From NCBI GenBank assembly GCA_963743825.1, contig CAVURC010000015.1, forward strand, positions 186,001 through 250,000: a DNA stretch of 64,000 bases, written 5' to 3'. The notes below the pieces were generated by a model, which worked only from the letters and a program-made list of their open reading frames with translations, was not told the origin of the DNA and did not search any database. This stretch comes from Sva-07 sp963743825 (GTDB taxonomy: Bacteria > Actinomycetota > Acidimicrobiia > Acidimicrobiales > Ilumatobacteraceae). Shown in pieces: positions 26,496-35,231 of the stretch. The position numbers and the translations under genes are program-made. Position 1 is the stretch's first letter. Every line of letters starts with the position of its first letter.

Positions 26496-29099
26496 ATGTT
26501 CGAACGCTTCACAGACCGGGCGCGCCGAGTCGTCGTGCTCGCGCAAGAGGAGGCTCGCCTCCTCAATCACAGCTACATCGGCACCGAGCACATCCTGCTC
26601 GGGCTGATCCACGAGGGCGAAGGCGTCGCCGCGAAGGCTCTCGAAAGCCTCGGTATCTCCCTCGAAGCCGTGCGCAGCCAGGTCGAGGAGATCATCGGCC
26701 AGGGCGGCTCGTCGCCGTCGGGCCACATCCCCTTCACGCCTCGCGCGAAGAAGGTGCTCGAACTCTCCCTGCGTGAAGCGCTGCAACTCGGTCACAACTA
26801 CATCGGTACCGAGCACATCCTGCTCGGTCTGATCCGCGAGGGTGAGGGAGTCGCGGCACAGGTGCTCGTCAAGCTCGGCGCCGACCTGTCCCGCGTGCGC
26901 CAGCAGGTCATCCAGCTGCTCTCCGGTTACCAAGGCCCCGCCGGCTCCACCGGTGGCGGTCGCAGCGAACAGACCCCGGCGGGTGCCGGCGTCGGCGCCA
27001 GCAAGGGAGGCGACGACGAGAAGGGCGGCAACAGCCAGATCCTCGATCAGTTCGGTCGCAACCTCACGCAGGCCGCCCGCGAGGGTCAGCTCGACCCCGT
27101 CATCGGGCGTACGAACGAACTCGAACGCGTCATGCAGATCCTCTCGCGGCGCACCAAGAACAACCCGGTGCTGATCGGCGAGCCCGGCGTCGGCAAGACG
27201 GCGATCGTCGAGGGCCTCGCCCAGAAGATCGTCAACAACGACGTCCCCGACACGCTCACCGACAAGCAGTTGTACACCCTCGACCTCGGCGCACTCGTCG
27301 CTGGATCGCGCTACCGCGGTGACTTCGAAGAGCGCCTCAAGAAGGTGCTCAAGGAGATCAAGACCCGCGGCGACATCCTGTTGTTCATCGACGAGATCCA
27401 CACCCTCGTGGGTGCCGGCGCCGCCGAAGGAGCCATCGACGCCGCGTCGATCCTCAAGCCCATGCTGGCCCGTGGTGAGCTGCAGACCATCGGCGCCACC
27501 ACCACCGACGAGTACCGCAAGCACGTCGAGAAGGACGCCGCCCTCGAGCGTCGATTCCAGCCGGTGAAGGTCGCCGAGCCCACACTCGCCCACACCATCG
27601 AGATCCTGAAGGGCATCCGCGACCAGTACGAGGCCCACCATCGGGTCACGATCACCGACCAGGCACTCGTCGCCGCCGCGAACCTCGCCGACCGGTACAT
27701 CTCCGATCGCTTCCTGCCCGACAAGGCCATCGACCTCATCGACGAGGCCGGCTCACGTCTGCGCATCAAGCGCATGGCGACCCCGCCAGACCTGCGCGAG
27801 ATCGAAACCAAGCTCAGCGACGTGCAGGAAGCCAAGAAGCGCGCCGTCGAGGAGCAGCAGTTCGAAGAGGCCGGACGCCTTCGCGACCAGGAGAAGACCC
27901 TGCTCGAGGAGAAGGCGCAGAAGGAGACCGAGGTCAGGGCCGAAGGCGTCGACCTGTTCGACGAGGTCGACGAAGAGGCCGTTGCCGAAGTGCTGTCGCT
28001 GTGGACCGGGATCCCGGTGTACAAGCTCACCGAAGAGGAGACCGAGCGTCTGCTCAAGATGGAGGAGAACCTCCACAAGCGCATCATCGGCCAGGAGAGC
28101 GCCGTTGCCGCCGTCTCCCAGTCGATCCGTCGCACCCGCGCCGGATTGAAGGACCCCAAGCGGCCGTCGGGTTCGTTCATCTTCCTCGGCCCCACCGGTG
28201 TGGGCAAGACCGAGCTCGCCAAGACGCTCACCGAGTTCCTGTTCGGTGACGACTCTGCGCTGATCACGCTCGACATGTCGGAGTACATGGAGAAGCACAC
28301 GGTCAGCCGCCTCGTCGGTTCGCCTCCCGGCTACGTGGGCTACGAAGAAGGTGGTCAGCTCACCGAGGCCGTTCGTCGCAAGCCGTTCTCGGTCGTGTTG
28401 TTCGACGAGATCGAAAAGGCGCACCCCGACGTGTTCAACACGTTGCTGCAGATCCTGGAGGAAGGTCGTCTCACCGACAGCCAGGGCCGATCGGTCGACT
28501 TCCGCAACACCGTGCTGATCATGACCTCGAACCTGGGCACGCAGGACCTCCGCAAGGCCAACGTCGGCTTCACGAGCGACGACTCCGCCATGAGCTACGA
28601 GCGCATGAAGGAGAAGGTCAACGAGTCGTTGAAGAACCACTTCCGGCCCGAGTTCCTCAACCGCATCGACGAAGTCATCGTGTTCCACGAGCTGACTCGC
28701 GACGAGGTCCTGCAAACCGTCGACCTGCTCACGAAGCGGCTCGTCGGTCAGCTCGAGGGTCAGGGGCTCGGCATCGAGATCAAGCAGTCGGCCAAGGAAC
28801 TGCTCGCCGAGCTGGGCTACGACCCGCAGCTCGGTGCCCGTCCGATGCGTCGGGCGATCCAGCGCCACATCGAAGATGCGCTGTCGGAGAAGATTCTCTA
28901 CAAGGAGTACTCCGCCGGCGAGATCATCGTCGTCGACACCGAGCCCGATCCCGACAACGAGGGCAAGCAGCGCTTCACGTTCACTGCCGTCGAGGGCTTC
29001 GTGCCACCGTCGTCGGTCGAGCTGGCGACAACGGCAACCGAGCACCCCATCGCTCCGCCGACGAGCGAGGGTGAGCTGCCGCCACCCGAACTCCCCTGA
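26496..29099 (+). CDS. clpC: ATP-dependent Clp protease ATP-binding subunit ClpC
   Basis: Hsp100 unfoldase that feeds substrates to ClpP, 867 residues. It has a double Clp-N domain (1-145, 'SYIGTEHILLGLIHEGEG' repeated as 'NYIGTEHILLGLIREGEG'). AAA1 has Walker A 'GEPGVGKTAIVEGLAQ' and 'DILLFIDEIHTLVGAG'. The UVR-like middle domain is 'QFEEAGRLRDQEKTLLEEKA'. AAA2 has 'FLGPTGVGKTELAKTL' and a D2-small C-domain. Length and domain order are full. GAAAGGG precedes the ATG at 26496, and a TAGGGT box (26452-26457) upstream is a candidate -10. No CIRCE-like or clear CtsR-type repeat was found upstream. Confidence 0.96.
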   Translation: MFERFTDRARRVVVLAQEEARLLNHSYIGTEHILLGLIHEGEGVAAKALESLGISLEAVRSQVEEIIGQGGSSPSGHIPFTPRAKKVLELSLREALQLGHNYIGTEHILLGLIREGEGVAAQVLVKLGADLSRVRQQVIQLLSGYQGPAGSTGGGRSEQTPAGAGVGASKGGDDEKGGNSQILDQFGRNLTQAAREGQLDPVIGRTNELERVMQILSRRTKNNPVLIGEPGVGKTAIVEGLAQKIVNNDVPDTLTDKQLYTLDLGALVAGSRYRGDFEERLKKVLKEIKTRGDILLFIDEIHTLVGAGAAEGAIDAASILKPMLARGELQTIGATTTDEYRKHVEKDAALERRFQPVKVAEPTLAHTIEILKGIRDQYEAHHRVTITDQALVAAANLADRYISDRFLPDKAIDLIDEAGSRLRIKRMATPPDLREIETKLSDVQEAKKRAVEEQQFEEAGRLRDQEKTLLEEKAQKETEVRAEGVDLFDEVDEEAVAEVLSLWTGIPVYKLTEEETERLLKMEENLHKRIIGQESAVAAVSQSIRRTRAGLKDPKRPSGSFIFLGPTGVGKTELAKTLTEFLFGDDSALITLDMSEYMEKHTVSRLVGSPPGYVGYEEGGQLTEAVRRKPFSVVLFDEIEKAHPDVFNTLLQILEEGRLTDSQGRSVDFRNTVLIMTSNLGTQDLRKANVGFTSDDSAMSYERMKEKVNESLKNHFRPEFLNRIDEVIVFHELTRDEVLQTVDLLTKRLVGQLEGQGLGIEIKQSAKELLAELGYDPQLGARPMRRAIQRHIEDALSEKILYKEYSAGEIIVVDTEPDPDNEGKQRFTFTAVEGFVPPSSVELATTATEHPIAPPTSEGELPPPELP

Positions 29100-29143
29100 T
29101 CGCTGCGTCCCCTGCCGCGTGTCGTCGGGGGTTGCCCGTCATA

Positions 29144-29944
29144 ATGGCCCGCGTGGTTCGTCGGGTTCTTGCAGCGTGCGTGTGTGTGATCGCGCTCGCA
29201 GGGTGTCGGCTCGATGTCGCCGTCGACATGACGGTCGAACCGGATGGCACCGGCACGATCTCGATCCTGGCGACGGCCGACGCCGAACTGGTCGCGGCCG
29301 TGCCGACGATCGCCGACGACCTGGCCATCGACGACATCGTGGCGGCGGGATGGGCCGTCGATGGCCCGAATCCGACACCGGAGGGCGGGCTCACCATCAC
29401 GTTCACACACGGCTTCTTCTCCGACGAGGAGGCGACCAATCTGCTGAACAGCCTGGGGGCGCCGTTCAACGAGATGTCGGTGGTGCGCAACAGCAGCGGA
29501 GCGGACACCACCACTCGACTCAGCGGTCTGCTCGGGTTGCCCGACGGCTTCGCATCGTTCGCCGATGAGGATCTGGTGGCCGCAGTCGGCTCCGTGCCGT
29601 TCGCGGAACAGATCGCAGCGTCCGGTGCGACCCCGGCGTCGTCGATGGGAATCACGTTGCGCGCCGCGCTGCCCGGCAACATCGATCAGGAGCAGTCCAA
29701 TGGCACCGTGATCGACGACGGTCGACTCGAGTGGGTCGTCCCCCTCGACGGCACCGTGCTCGACTCACGGGCGGTCTCCGTCCAGTCGCCGGGCGACGAC
29801 CGGTGGTGGGCGCGTCCACTGTCGGTGCTCGCACTGGTGGCGTTGATCGCCTGGGTCGCGTTCATGACGCTCTTCATCGGGTACGTCGCCTGGGCGCGCT
29901 GGCAACGCACACATCGCCGCCCGCCGGCCCGGCCCGCACCCTGA
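29144..29944 (+). CDS. LppM-like membrane-anchored lipoprotein
   Basis: A 266-residue exported protein. The signal peptide ends in a lipobox 'VIALAGC' (about residues 15-21), then a beta-rich domain 'RLDVAVDMTVEPDGTGTISI' with 'ADLAID'-type strands characteristic of the LppM/DUF3153 family. Near the C-terminus there is a TM helix 'LSVLALVALIAWVAFMTLF' followed by an Arg-rich tail. LppM-like proteins in mycobacteria influence lipoglycan levels; that role here is inference. The ATG at 29144 is preferred to the TTG at 29132 because it gives a clean signal peptide. Confidence 0.8.
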   Translation: MARVVRRVLAACVCVIALAGCRLDVAVDMTVEPDGTGTISILATADAELVAAVPTIADDLAIDDIVAAGWAVDGPNPTPEGGLTITFTHGFFSDEEATNLLNSLGAPFNEMSVVRNSSGADTTTRLSGLLGLPDGFASFADEDLVAAVGSVPFAEQIAASGATPASSMGITLRAALPGNIDQEQSNGTVIDDGRLEWVVPLDGTVLDSRAVSVQSPGDDRWWARPLSVLALVALIAWVAFMTLFIGYVAWARWQRTHRRPPARPAP

Positions 29945-29948
29945 CGGT

Positions 29949-30683
29949 ATGCCATCGTTGAACATGCCTGACGATGCCGTGAGCGTGACCCGCGTCGACT
30001 TCCACTTCGATGTGATGTGTCCGTTCGCCTACCAGGCGGCGAAGTGGATCCGAGAGGTCCGCCGTCAGAACGATCTGGTGATCGACTGGAAGTTCTTCAG
30101 CCTGGAGGAGATCAACCGGGTCGACGGCAAGAAGCACCCGTGGGAACGCGAGTGGTCGTACGGCTGGTCGATGATGCGCATCGGGGCGCTGCTTCGACGT
30201 TCGAGCATGGACGACCTCGACCGATGGTACGAACGCGCCGGTCGAGCACTGCACGAGGATGGACACCGTCCCCACGATCCGGAGGTCGCCCGACACCTGC
30301 TCGGGGAGATCGGACTCGACCCGGCCGTGGTCGACGAGGCGCTCGCCGATCCGACCACCCACGACGAGGTACGCGCCGAGCACGACCGGGTCGTGGCCGC
30401 CGGCGGCTACGGCGTGCCGACGCTGTTCTTCCCCGACTTCGTCAACGACGCGGGCAGGCCCGAGTGCCTCTTCGGCCCGGTCGTTCTCGACCCTCCGACA
30501 GGTGCCGCGGCGATCCGTCTGTGGGAGGCCACGACGGCGTGGCTCGAGTTCCCCTACCTGTTCGAGTTGCAGCGCCCGAAGAACATGGAGCACGGTGCCG
30601 TGATCGTGGACCGCCTCCGGCCGTACCTCGACGCCCGCGACTGGGTGTCGATCAACCGCGGCAAGGTCATCTCCTTCGACTGA
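29949..30683 (+). CDS. DsbA-family (FrnE/HCCA isomerase-like) thioredoxin-fold protein
   Basis: A 244-residue cytosolic DsbA-like protein: 'VTRVDFHFDVMCPFAYQAAK' starts the thioredoxin fold, and 'GGYGVPTLFFP' carries the cis-proline loop. The active site is C-P-F-A with only one cysteine, so it is not a classical disulfide exchanger. It resembles FrnE/2-hydroxychromene-2-carboxylate isomerase proteins that use glutathione or mycothiol. Start 29949 is the first in frame; ATG 29964 is also possible. The stop is 2 nt before a 32-bp inverted repeat. Confidence 0.8.
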   Translation: MPSLNMPDDAVSVTRVDFHFDVMCPFAYQAAKWIREVRRQNDLVIDWKFFSLEEINRVDGKKHPWEREWSYGWSMMRIGALLRRSSMDDLDRWYERAGRALHEDGHRPHDPEVARHLLGEIGLDPAVVDEALADPTTHDEVRAEHDRVVAAGGYGVPTLFFPDFVNDAGRPECLFGPVVLDPPTGAAAIRLWEATTAWLEFPYLFELQRPKNMEHGAVIVDRLRPYLDARDWVSINRGKVISFD

Positions 30684-30684
30684 C

Positions 30685-30787
30685 GATTACAACAGGGGTC
30701 AGACCCAGGATGTAACGGACCACCGCTCGTGGCCGAGCACGTGCGACTGCTGGCGGTTACATCCTGGGTCTGACCCCTGTTGTAATC
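30685..30787. repeat. Long perfect inverted repeat (32-bp arms)
   Basis: Arms at 30685-30716 and 30756-30787 are exact reverse complements, separated by 39 nt. Each arm itself contains a GTC-N-GAC palindrome (GGGTCAGACCC / GGGTCTGACCC), so the unit is two small palindromes facing each other. It fills the gap between the DsbA-like gene and radA. Confidence 0.85.
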
Positions 30788-30822
30788 CAACTCTGTGAGA
30801 GCCCCGGGTCATGATGGCGGCC

Positions 30823-32194
30823 ATGAGCAGAGCGAGAGTCGTCTACGTGTGCAGCGAATGCGGCACCTCCCATCCGAAGTGGGCCGGCCGGTGCGCCGGC
30901 TGCGGCGATTGGAACACGCTGGCCGAAGACGTCGAGGTCGACACCACCGATGCGCCTGTCGCCGCGTCGAGCCGTCCCGGTCCCACCCGAATCGGCGACG
31001 TCGGAACCGAACACGGGCATCCGGTCACCACCTCGATCGCTGAACTCGACCGTGTCCTCGGTGGCGGCCTGGTCGCCGGATCGGTCACGCTCCTCGGCGG
31101 CGAACCGGGCATCGGCAAGAGCACATTGCTGCTGCAACTGCTCTCCATGTGGAGCGGGCCGACGTTGTACGTCACCGCCGAAGAGAGTGCCCAGCAGGTG
31201 AAGCGGCGTGCCGAACGTCTCGGAGCGACCCGCGACGACCTGTGGCTGCACGCCGAAACCAACCTGGTGCACATCCTCGACGCGATCGACCGCATCCGAC
31301 CCGAACTGGTGGTGATCGACTCGATCCAGACCGTCTCCGACCCGGCACTCGGCTCGCTGCCCGGCAGCGTCGGCCAGGTGCGTGGCTGTGCGCAACGCTT
31401 CGTCAACGAAGCCAAGGAACGGGGCGTGTCGATCATGCTGGTCGGCCACGTGACCAAGGAAGGCGGGCTCGCCGGGCCCGCGCGTCTTGGAGCATGTCGT
31501 CGACACGGTGCTCCAGTTCGAGGGCGATCGTCATCATGCGCTGAGGCTGCTGCGGGCATCGAAGCACCGGTTCGGGCCGACGAACGAGCTCGGCCTGTTC
31601 GAGATGGCGGCCACCGGCCTCGTCGGGGTGCCCGATCCCTCATCGTTGTTCCTCGCCGACCGCCGCACCGGGATCCCCGGCTCCGCCGTCGTGCCGACCA
31701 TGGAGGGACAGCGACCGATCGTGGTCGAGGTGCAGGCCCTGGCCAACCCGAGCGTGCCCGGAGTACCCCCTCGACGCAGCGCACTGGGCCTCGACGGTGC
31801 CCGACTCTCGATGCTGATGGCGGTGCTCGGACGCCGCAGCCGGGTGACGGTCGGCGATCAGGACGTCTACGCATCCACTGCGGGCGGCGTGAAGCTCAGC
31901 GAGCCGGGCCTCGACCTCGGCGTGTGCCTGGCGGTCGTCAGCGCAGTTCGTGATCACCCGCTCGCTGCCGACCTGGCCGTGTTCGGTGAGGTCGGCCTGG
32001 GCGGCGAACTCCGCCAGGTCGGCCACGCAGCGCGCCGGCTGACCGAGGCGGCGCGGCTGGGTTTCTCGCGCGTGATCGTGCCGACCAACTCGCCCGACTG
32101 CGACGCCGACATCAAGGTGCTCCGCGCGGCGACCGTGAGCGAGGCAATCGCACTCGCCGGCCTCGGTTCGGGGACGCTGCGCGCGGCGGTCTGA
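30823..32194 (+). CDS. radA: DNA repair protein RadA (frame-broken)
   Basis: RecA-like branch-migration protein, about 456 residues. The N-terminal zinc finger is 'CSECGTSHPKWAGRCAGCG'. The ATPase core has 'LLGGEPGIGKSTLLLQLL' and 'PELVVIDSIQTV'. The RadA signature KNRFG appears as 'SKHRFGPTNELG'. The C-terminal Lon-like domain runs 'ALGLDGARLSMLMAVLGRRS' to 'GLSGTLRAAV'-like residues at 32194. An extra C in 'gggcccgcgcg' (31477-31479) breaks the frame between 'GHVTKEGGLAGP' and 'VLEHVVDTVLQFEGDRHHAL'. CATGAT lies 7 nt before the ATG at 30823. It precedes disA, its usual neighbour. Confidence 0.92.
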
Positions 32195-32237
32195 CATGGC
32201 GACGGCCGGTCGGAACATCGTCATCTAGGATCAGTCC

Positions 32238-33314
32238 ATGGCCTCCCGGTACAGCGGCGTGAACGAGGCGATGCGCGATGCCCTCGCTCGCGTGTCGCCG
32301 GGAACTCCACTGCGCGACGGAATCGACCGCGTCGTTCGATCGAAAGCGGGCGCGCTCCTCGTGCTCAGCGACGACGCCGACGTGCTCTCGATCTGCTCCG
32401 GCGGGTTTCTCGTCGATGCTCCCTACAGCCCGCAGCGCCTGTCCGAGCTGGCGAAGATGGACGGCGCCATCATCATTTCTGCCGACGGTGGACGCATCGC
32501 TCGCGCCAATGTGCACCTCGTACCCGACCCCAACGTGCCCACCAGCGAGACCGGTACCCGCCACCGCACCGCCGAACGCGTTGCCCGTTCGCTCGACGTG
32601 CACGTCGTGTCGGCGAGCGAGGAGATGGGGGTGATCAACGTGTACGCGGGCGGCGACAAGCGACAGCTCCAGGAGGTCGGCCACCTGCTCGATCGGGCGA
32701 ACCAGGCGTTGCAGACGCTCGAGCGCTACAAGGTGCGCCTCGATGACGCCATCACGAACCTCACTGCCGTCGAGATCGAAGACGTGGTGACCCTGCGCGA
32801 CGTGGTGGCCGTGGTGCAGCGAGGCGAGATGGTCCACCGGATCGCTGACGAGATCGAGACGATGATCATCGAACTCGGCGTCGATGCGCGACTGCTGAGG
32901 TTGCAGCTCGACGAGCTGTACGGCGAGATCGATGACGAACTCGACCTCGTGGTCGCCGACTACATGCCACCCGGTCGCTCGGTCGCCGAGACCCTCGCCG
33001 GGATGACGCAGCTCTCCGACGACGACGTCCTCAACCTGCGCCTCGCCGCCGATGCGCTGTCGCCCGGCACGGATTCGACCGACCTCGGCCAGGAGGCCGC
33101 GCCGAAGGGGCTGCGCCTGCTCCACCGGGTCAGCCGATTGCCGTCCGAGACAGCGACCAACGTCGCCAACCACTTCGGCGGGCTCGCCAAGCTCCAACGG
33201 GCGACGGTCGGCGACCTCATGTCGGTGAACGGTGTCGACGAAGCCACCGCCCGGGCAATCCGCGAAACCCTCAGCCGTGTCACGGAGTCGACGATCCTCG
33301 ACCAGTACAGCTGA
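32238..33314 (+). CDS. disA: DNA integrity scanning diadenylate cyclase DisA
   Basis: Makes the second messenger c-di-AMP from two ATP and scans DNA for branched structures, 358 residues. The DAC domain carries 'AKMDGAIIISADG' (DGA motif) and 'TGTRHRTAERVARS' (RHR motif), both catalytic. The helical linker follows, and the C-terminal HhH DNA-binding domain has 'VGDLMSVNGVDEATARAIRE'. TAGGAT (32226-32231) sits 6 nt before the ATG with no Shine-Dalgarno. The TGA stop is within the palindrome at 33311-33349. The RadA-DisA pairing is conserved, and RadA is known to restrain DisA in other bacteria. Confidence 0.95.
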   Translation: MASRYSGVNEAMRDALARVSPGTPLRDGIDRVVRSKAGALLVLSDDADVLSICSGGFLVDAPYSPQRLSELAKMDGAIIISADGGRIARANVHLVPDPNVPTSETGTRHRTAERVARSLDVHVVSASEEMGVINVYAGGDKRQLQEVGHLLDRANQALQTLERYKVRLDDAITNLTAVEIEDVVTLRDVVAVVQRGEMVHRIADEIETMIIELGVDARLLRLQLDELYGEIDDELDLVVADYMPPGRSVAETLAGMTQLSDDDVLNLRLAADALSPGTDSTDLGQEAAPKGLRLLHRVSRLPSETATNVANHFGGLAKLQRATVGDLMSVNGVDEATARAIRETLSRVTESTILDQYS

Positions 33315-33349
33315 CGTACACGATGTGTCTGACACATCGTGTACGTCAG
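33311..33349. repeat. Perfect 39-bp palindrome supplying stop codons to two convergent genes
   Basis: Nineteen-base arms (CTGACGTACACGATGTGTC) around T at 33330. The left arm provides the disA stop (33312-33314) and the right arm, read on the minus strand, the stop of the GH18 gene (33346-33348). Very likely a bidirectional terminator. Confidence 0.85.
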
Positions 33350-34656
33350 TTGGCGATGGTGGTGGGGGCCCTCGGGTCGGCGACCGTCGGCAGGATGGCA
33401 TCCCACACGGCGTCGTCGTCGAAGCCGAACGCCCAGAGCGCGACACCGTCGAGGCGGTACTTCCGTGCGAGATCCATCCGCAACCGAATGCCGTCGCCGT
33501 CGACATAGTGGACCCGACGGGTCTGAACACATGTGGTCGCCCCGTCGGTCACCTCGAGGTCGTACTCGAACATCCATTCACCCGTGTCGTCGACCCGGAT
33601 CGGTTGTCCCTGGCGGCGAGCGATCAGATCGTCGACCGAGCGGGCCGACACGGTCGTACGGCCCGGCACTTCGGTCGCTGGACACTCCCCTGCCACCGAC
33701 ACCGGCCAGTTGCGTCCATAGGCCGGCAGCCCGAGGACGAGCTTGTCGGGTGACCCGGTTGCCTCGATCGCTCCGGTGATCGCCGACTCGACCCAGTCGA
33801 TCGGGGCAATCGGGCCGGGCTCGACCACCGAGTAGTCGTAGGCCATCATCCGGATCCGGTCGACGTGGTCGACGATGGCGCCGTAGTCGTACACCCAGTA
33901 TCCACTCTGCGGCGTCTGGTCGCCGTCGTACACCGGCGGGATGCTCACCGTGAGGGTTCGCCCGTCGGCGTGGAGGGCGGCCCCCAGCTCCTCGATGAAC
34001 AACACCCAATTCGGACGCGTGGTCGCCCACGTGTCGCGGCCGTCGGCGAATGCGAACTGTTCGTAGTCGATGTCGATGCCGTCGTATCCGCCGTCGGATG
34101 CGAATGCCCGGATCGCTGCGACGTGCTGCGCTCGGGTCGTCGGATCAGCGAGGATCGCCGCCATCGCGCCGGCGGGCAGCGCATCGATGATCGACGGAAC
34201 GACGTCGACGTCGGCACCTTTCGCCTGTTCCATGAACTGCGCGGTCAGGTCGGCGGACGCATTCGGGTCGACGATGATCTGCTCGACCCCCGCTGCGTTG
34301 AACCAGAACGGCGACACCTCGCGCATCGATGGCACGCGCTGATCGACGTCGGGCAGCGACGCGTCGAGTGCCCAGTACGGCACCCACGCATCGAGTGGAA
34401 TGTCAGGTCTGGGTGGGAGAGGTTGCTCGTTCGAGGAGACGTAGACCGCCGCACCGACGATCAGGATGATCGCGCCGGCGAGGCCACCCAGCACGGCGAA
34501 CCGGCGACGCCGCCGCGTCGGCTGCTCGTCACCCTCCGTCGGCGTGGCGTCGACGGCCGGATCATCCAACGCGGAGACGTCGGAGTCGTGCGAGGTCGAC
34601 ACCGGCGAGGGAGTCGACGATGGTGAGCCCAGGGGCGGCAGCGACGGGGACGACAT
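33346..34656 (-). CDS. Membrane-anchored glycoside hydrolase family 18 protein
   Basis: A 436-residue type II membrane protein. It has a disordered cytosolic N-terminus with an Arg cluster, a TM helix 'FAVLGGLAGAIILIVGAAVY' (about residues 56-75), and an extracellular GH18 barrel. The catalytic motif 'YDGIDIDYEQFAF' matches DxxDxDxE with the acid/base Glu. 'RIRMMAYDYSVVEPG' and 'LVLGLPAYGRNW' are typical of the spore-cortex/chitinase-like branch that cleaves N-acetylglucosamine polymers, probably cell-wall glycans. The ATG at 34656 overlaps the 3' end of the HAD gene by 95 bp; a GTG at 34602 would shorten the overlap. Confidence 0.83.
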   Translation of the reverse strand: MSSPSLPPLGSPSSTPSPVSTSHDSDVSALDDPAVDATPTEGDEQPTRRRRRFAVLGGLAGAIILIVGAAVYVSSNEQPLPPRPDIPLDAWVPYWALDASLPDVDQRVPSMREVSPFWFNAAGVEQIIVDPNASADLTAQFMEQAKGADVDVVPSIIDALPAGAMAAILADPTTRAQHVAAIRAFASDGGYDGIDIDYEQFAFADGRDTWATTRPNWVLFIEELGAALHADGRTLTVSIPPVYDGDQTPQSGYWVYDYGAIVDHVDRIRMMAYDYSVVEPGPIAPIDWVESAITGAIEATGSPDKLVLGLPAYGRNWPVSVAGECPATEVPGRTTVSARSVDDLIARRQGQPIRVDDTGEWMFEYDLEVTDGATTCVQTRRVHYVDGDGIRLRMDLARKYRLDGVALWAFGFDDDAVWDAILPTVADPRAPTTIAN

Positions 34657-35215
34657 GGGGGACCCCCAGCGTCGCACACCCCGCGGCAACCGCAGAGGCA
34701 ACCCCGGTCGGCGAATCCTCGATCGCCACGCAGGCACGCGGGTCGACACCGAGTGCCGCAGCGGCTGCGAGATAGGGCTCAGGGTCGGGCTTGCCGTTGG
34801 TCACCTCGTCGCCGGTGATCGACACTGCGAACGATCCCGCAGGAGCCGCCGCGATCACTGCGTCGGCCAGCGACCGCCACGACATGGTGACCATCGCGCA
34901 CGGCACACCCTCGGCGATGCATTCGGCGAGGAGCTCGCGGGCGCCGGGTCGCCACGGCAGTTCCTCGGCCACACGAGCGATCACTCGGTCGAGCAGCCAG
35001 TTGGCGATCTCGACGGGCTCCATCTCGACGCCGCCTCGCGTGCGGAGTTCGTGGCCGGCGTCGAGCAGGTCGAACCCGACGATCGAGTGCGCATCCGCCG
35101 TCGTCCACGTTCCGGCGTGCCTGGCGACCAACTCGAGCTCACTGTCGATCCAGTACGGCTCGGTGTCGACGAGCGTGCCGTCCATGTCCCACAGCACCGC
35201 CGCCAGCTCAGTCAT
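34562..35215 (-). CDS. HAD-superfamily phosphatase
   Basis: A 217-residue haloacid dehalogenase-like hydrolase of the beta-phosphoglucomutase/GPP type. Motif I is 'AVLWDMDGTLVDTEPYW' (residues 6-22), motif II 'CAMVTMSWRSL', motif III 'NGKPDPEPYLAAAAALG' and motif IV 'CVAIEDSPTGVASAVAAG'. It would dephosphorylate a small sugar- or nucleotide-phosphate; the substrate is not readable. The ATG at 35215 is 17 bp from the end of ccr, on the same strand. The 3' end overlaps the GH18 start. Confidence 0.88.
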   Translation of the reverse strand: MTELAAVLWDMDGTLVDTEPYWIDSELELVARHAGTWTTADAHSIVGFDLLDAGHELRTRGGVEMEPVEIANWLLDRVIARVAEELPWRPGARELLAECIAEGVPCAMVTMSWRSLADAVIAAAPAGSFAVSITGDEVTNGKPDPEPYLAAAAALGVDPRACVAIEDSPTGVASAVAAGCATLGVPHVVPVAAAPGLTIVDSLAGVDLARLRRLRVG

Positions 35216-35231
35216 GCGATGCAGTGTGCCG

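Noticed and set aside
19190..32194. topA and radA as pseudogenes
   Set aside because: Both are highly conserved on each side of a single-base break and topA is normally essential, so a sequence error is more likely than loss of function.
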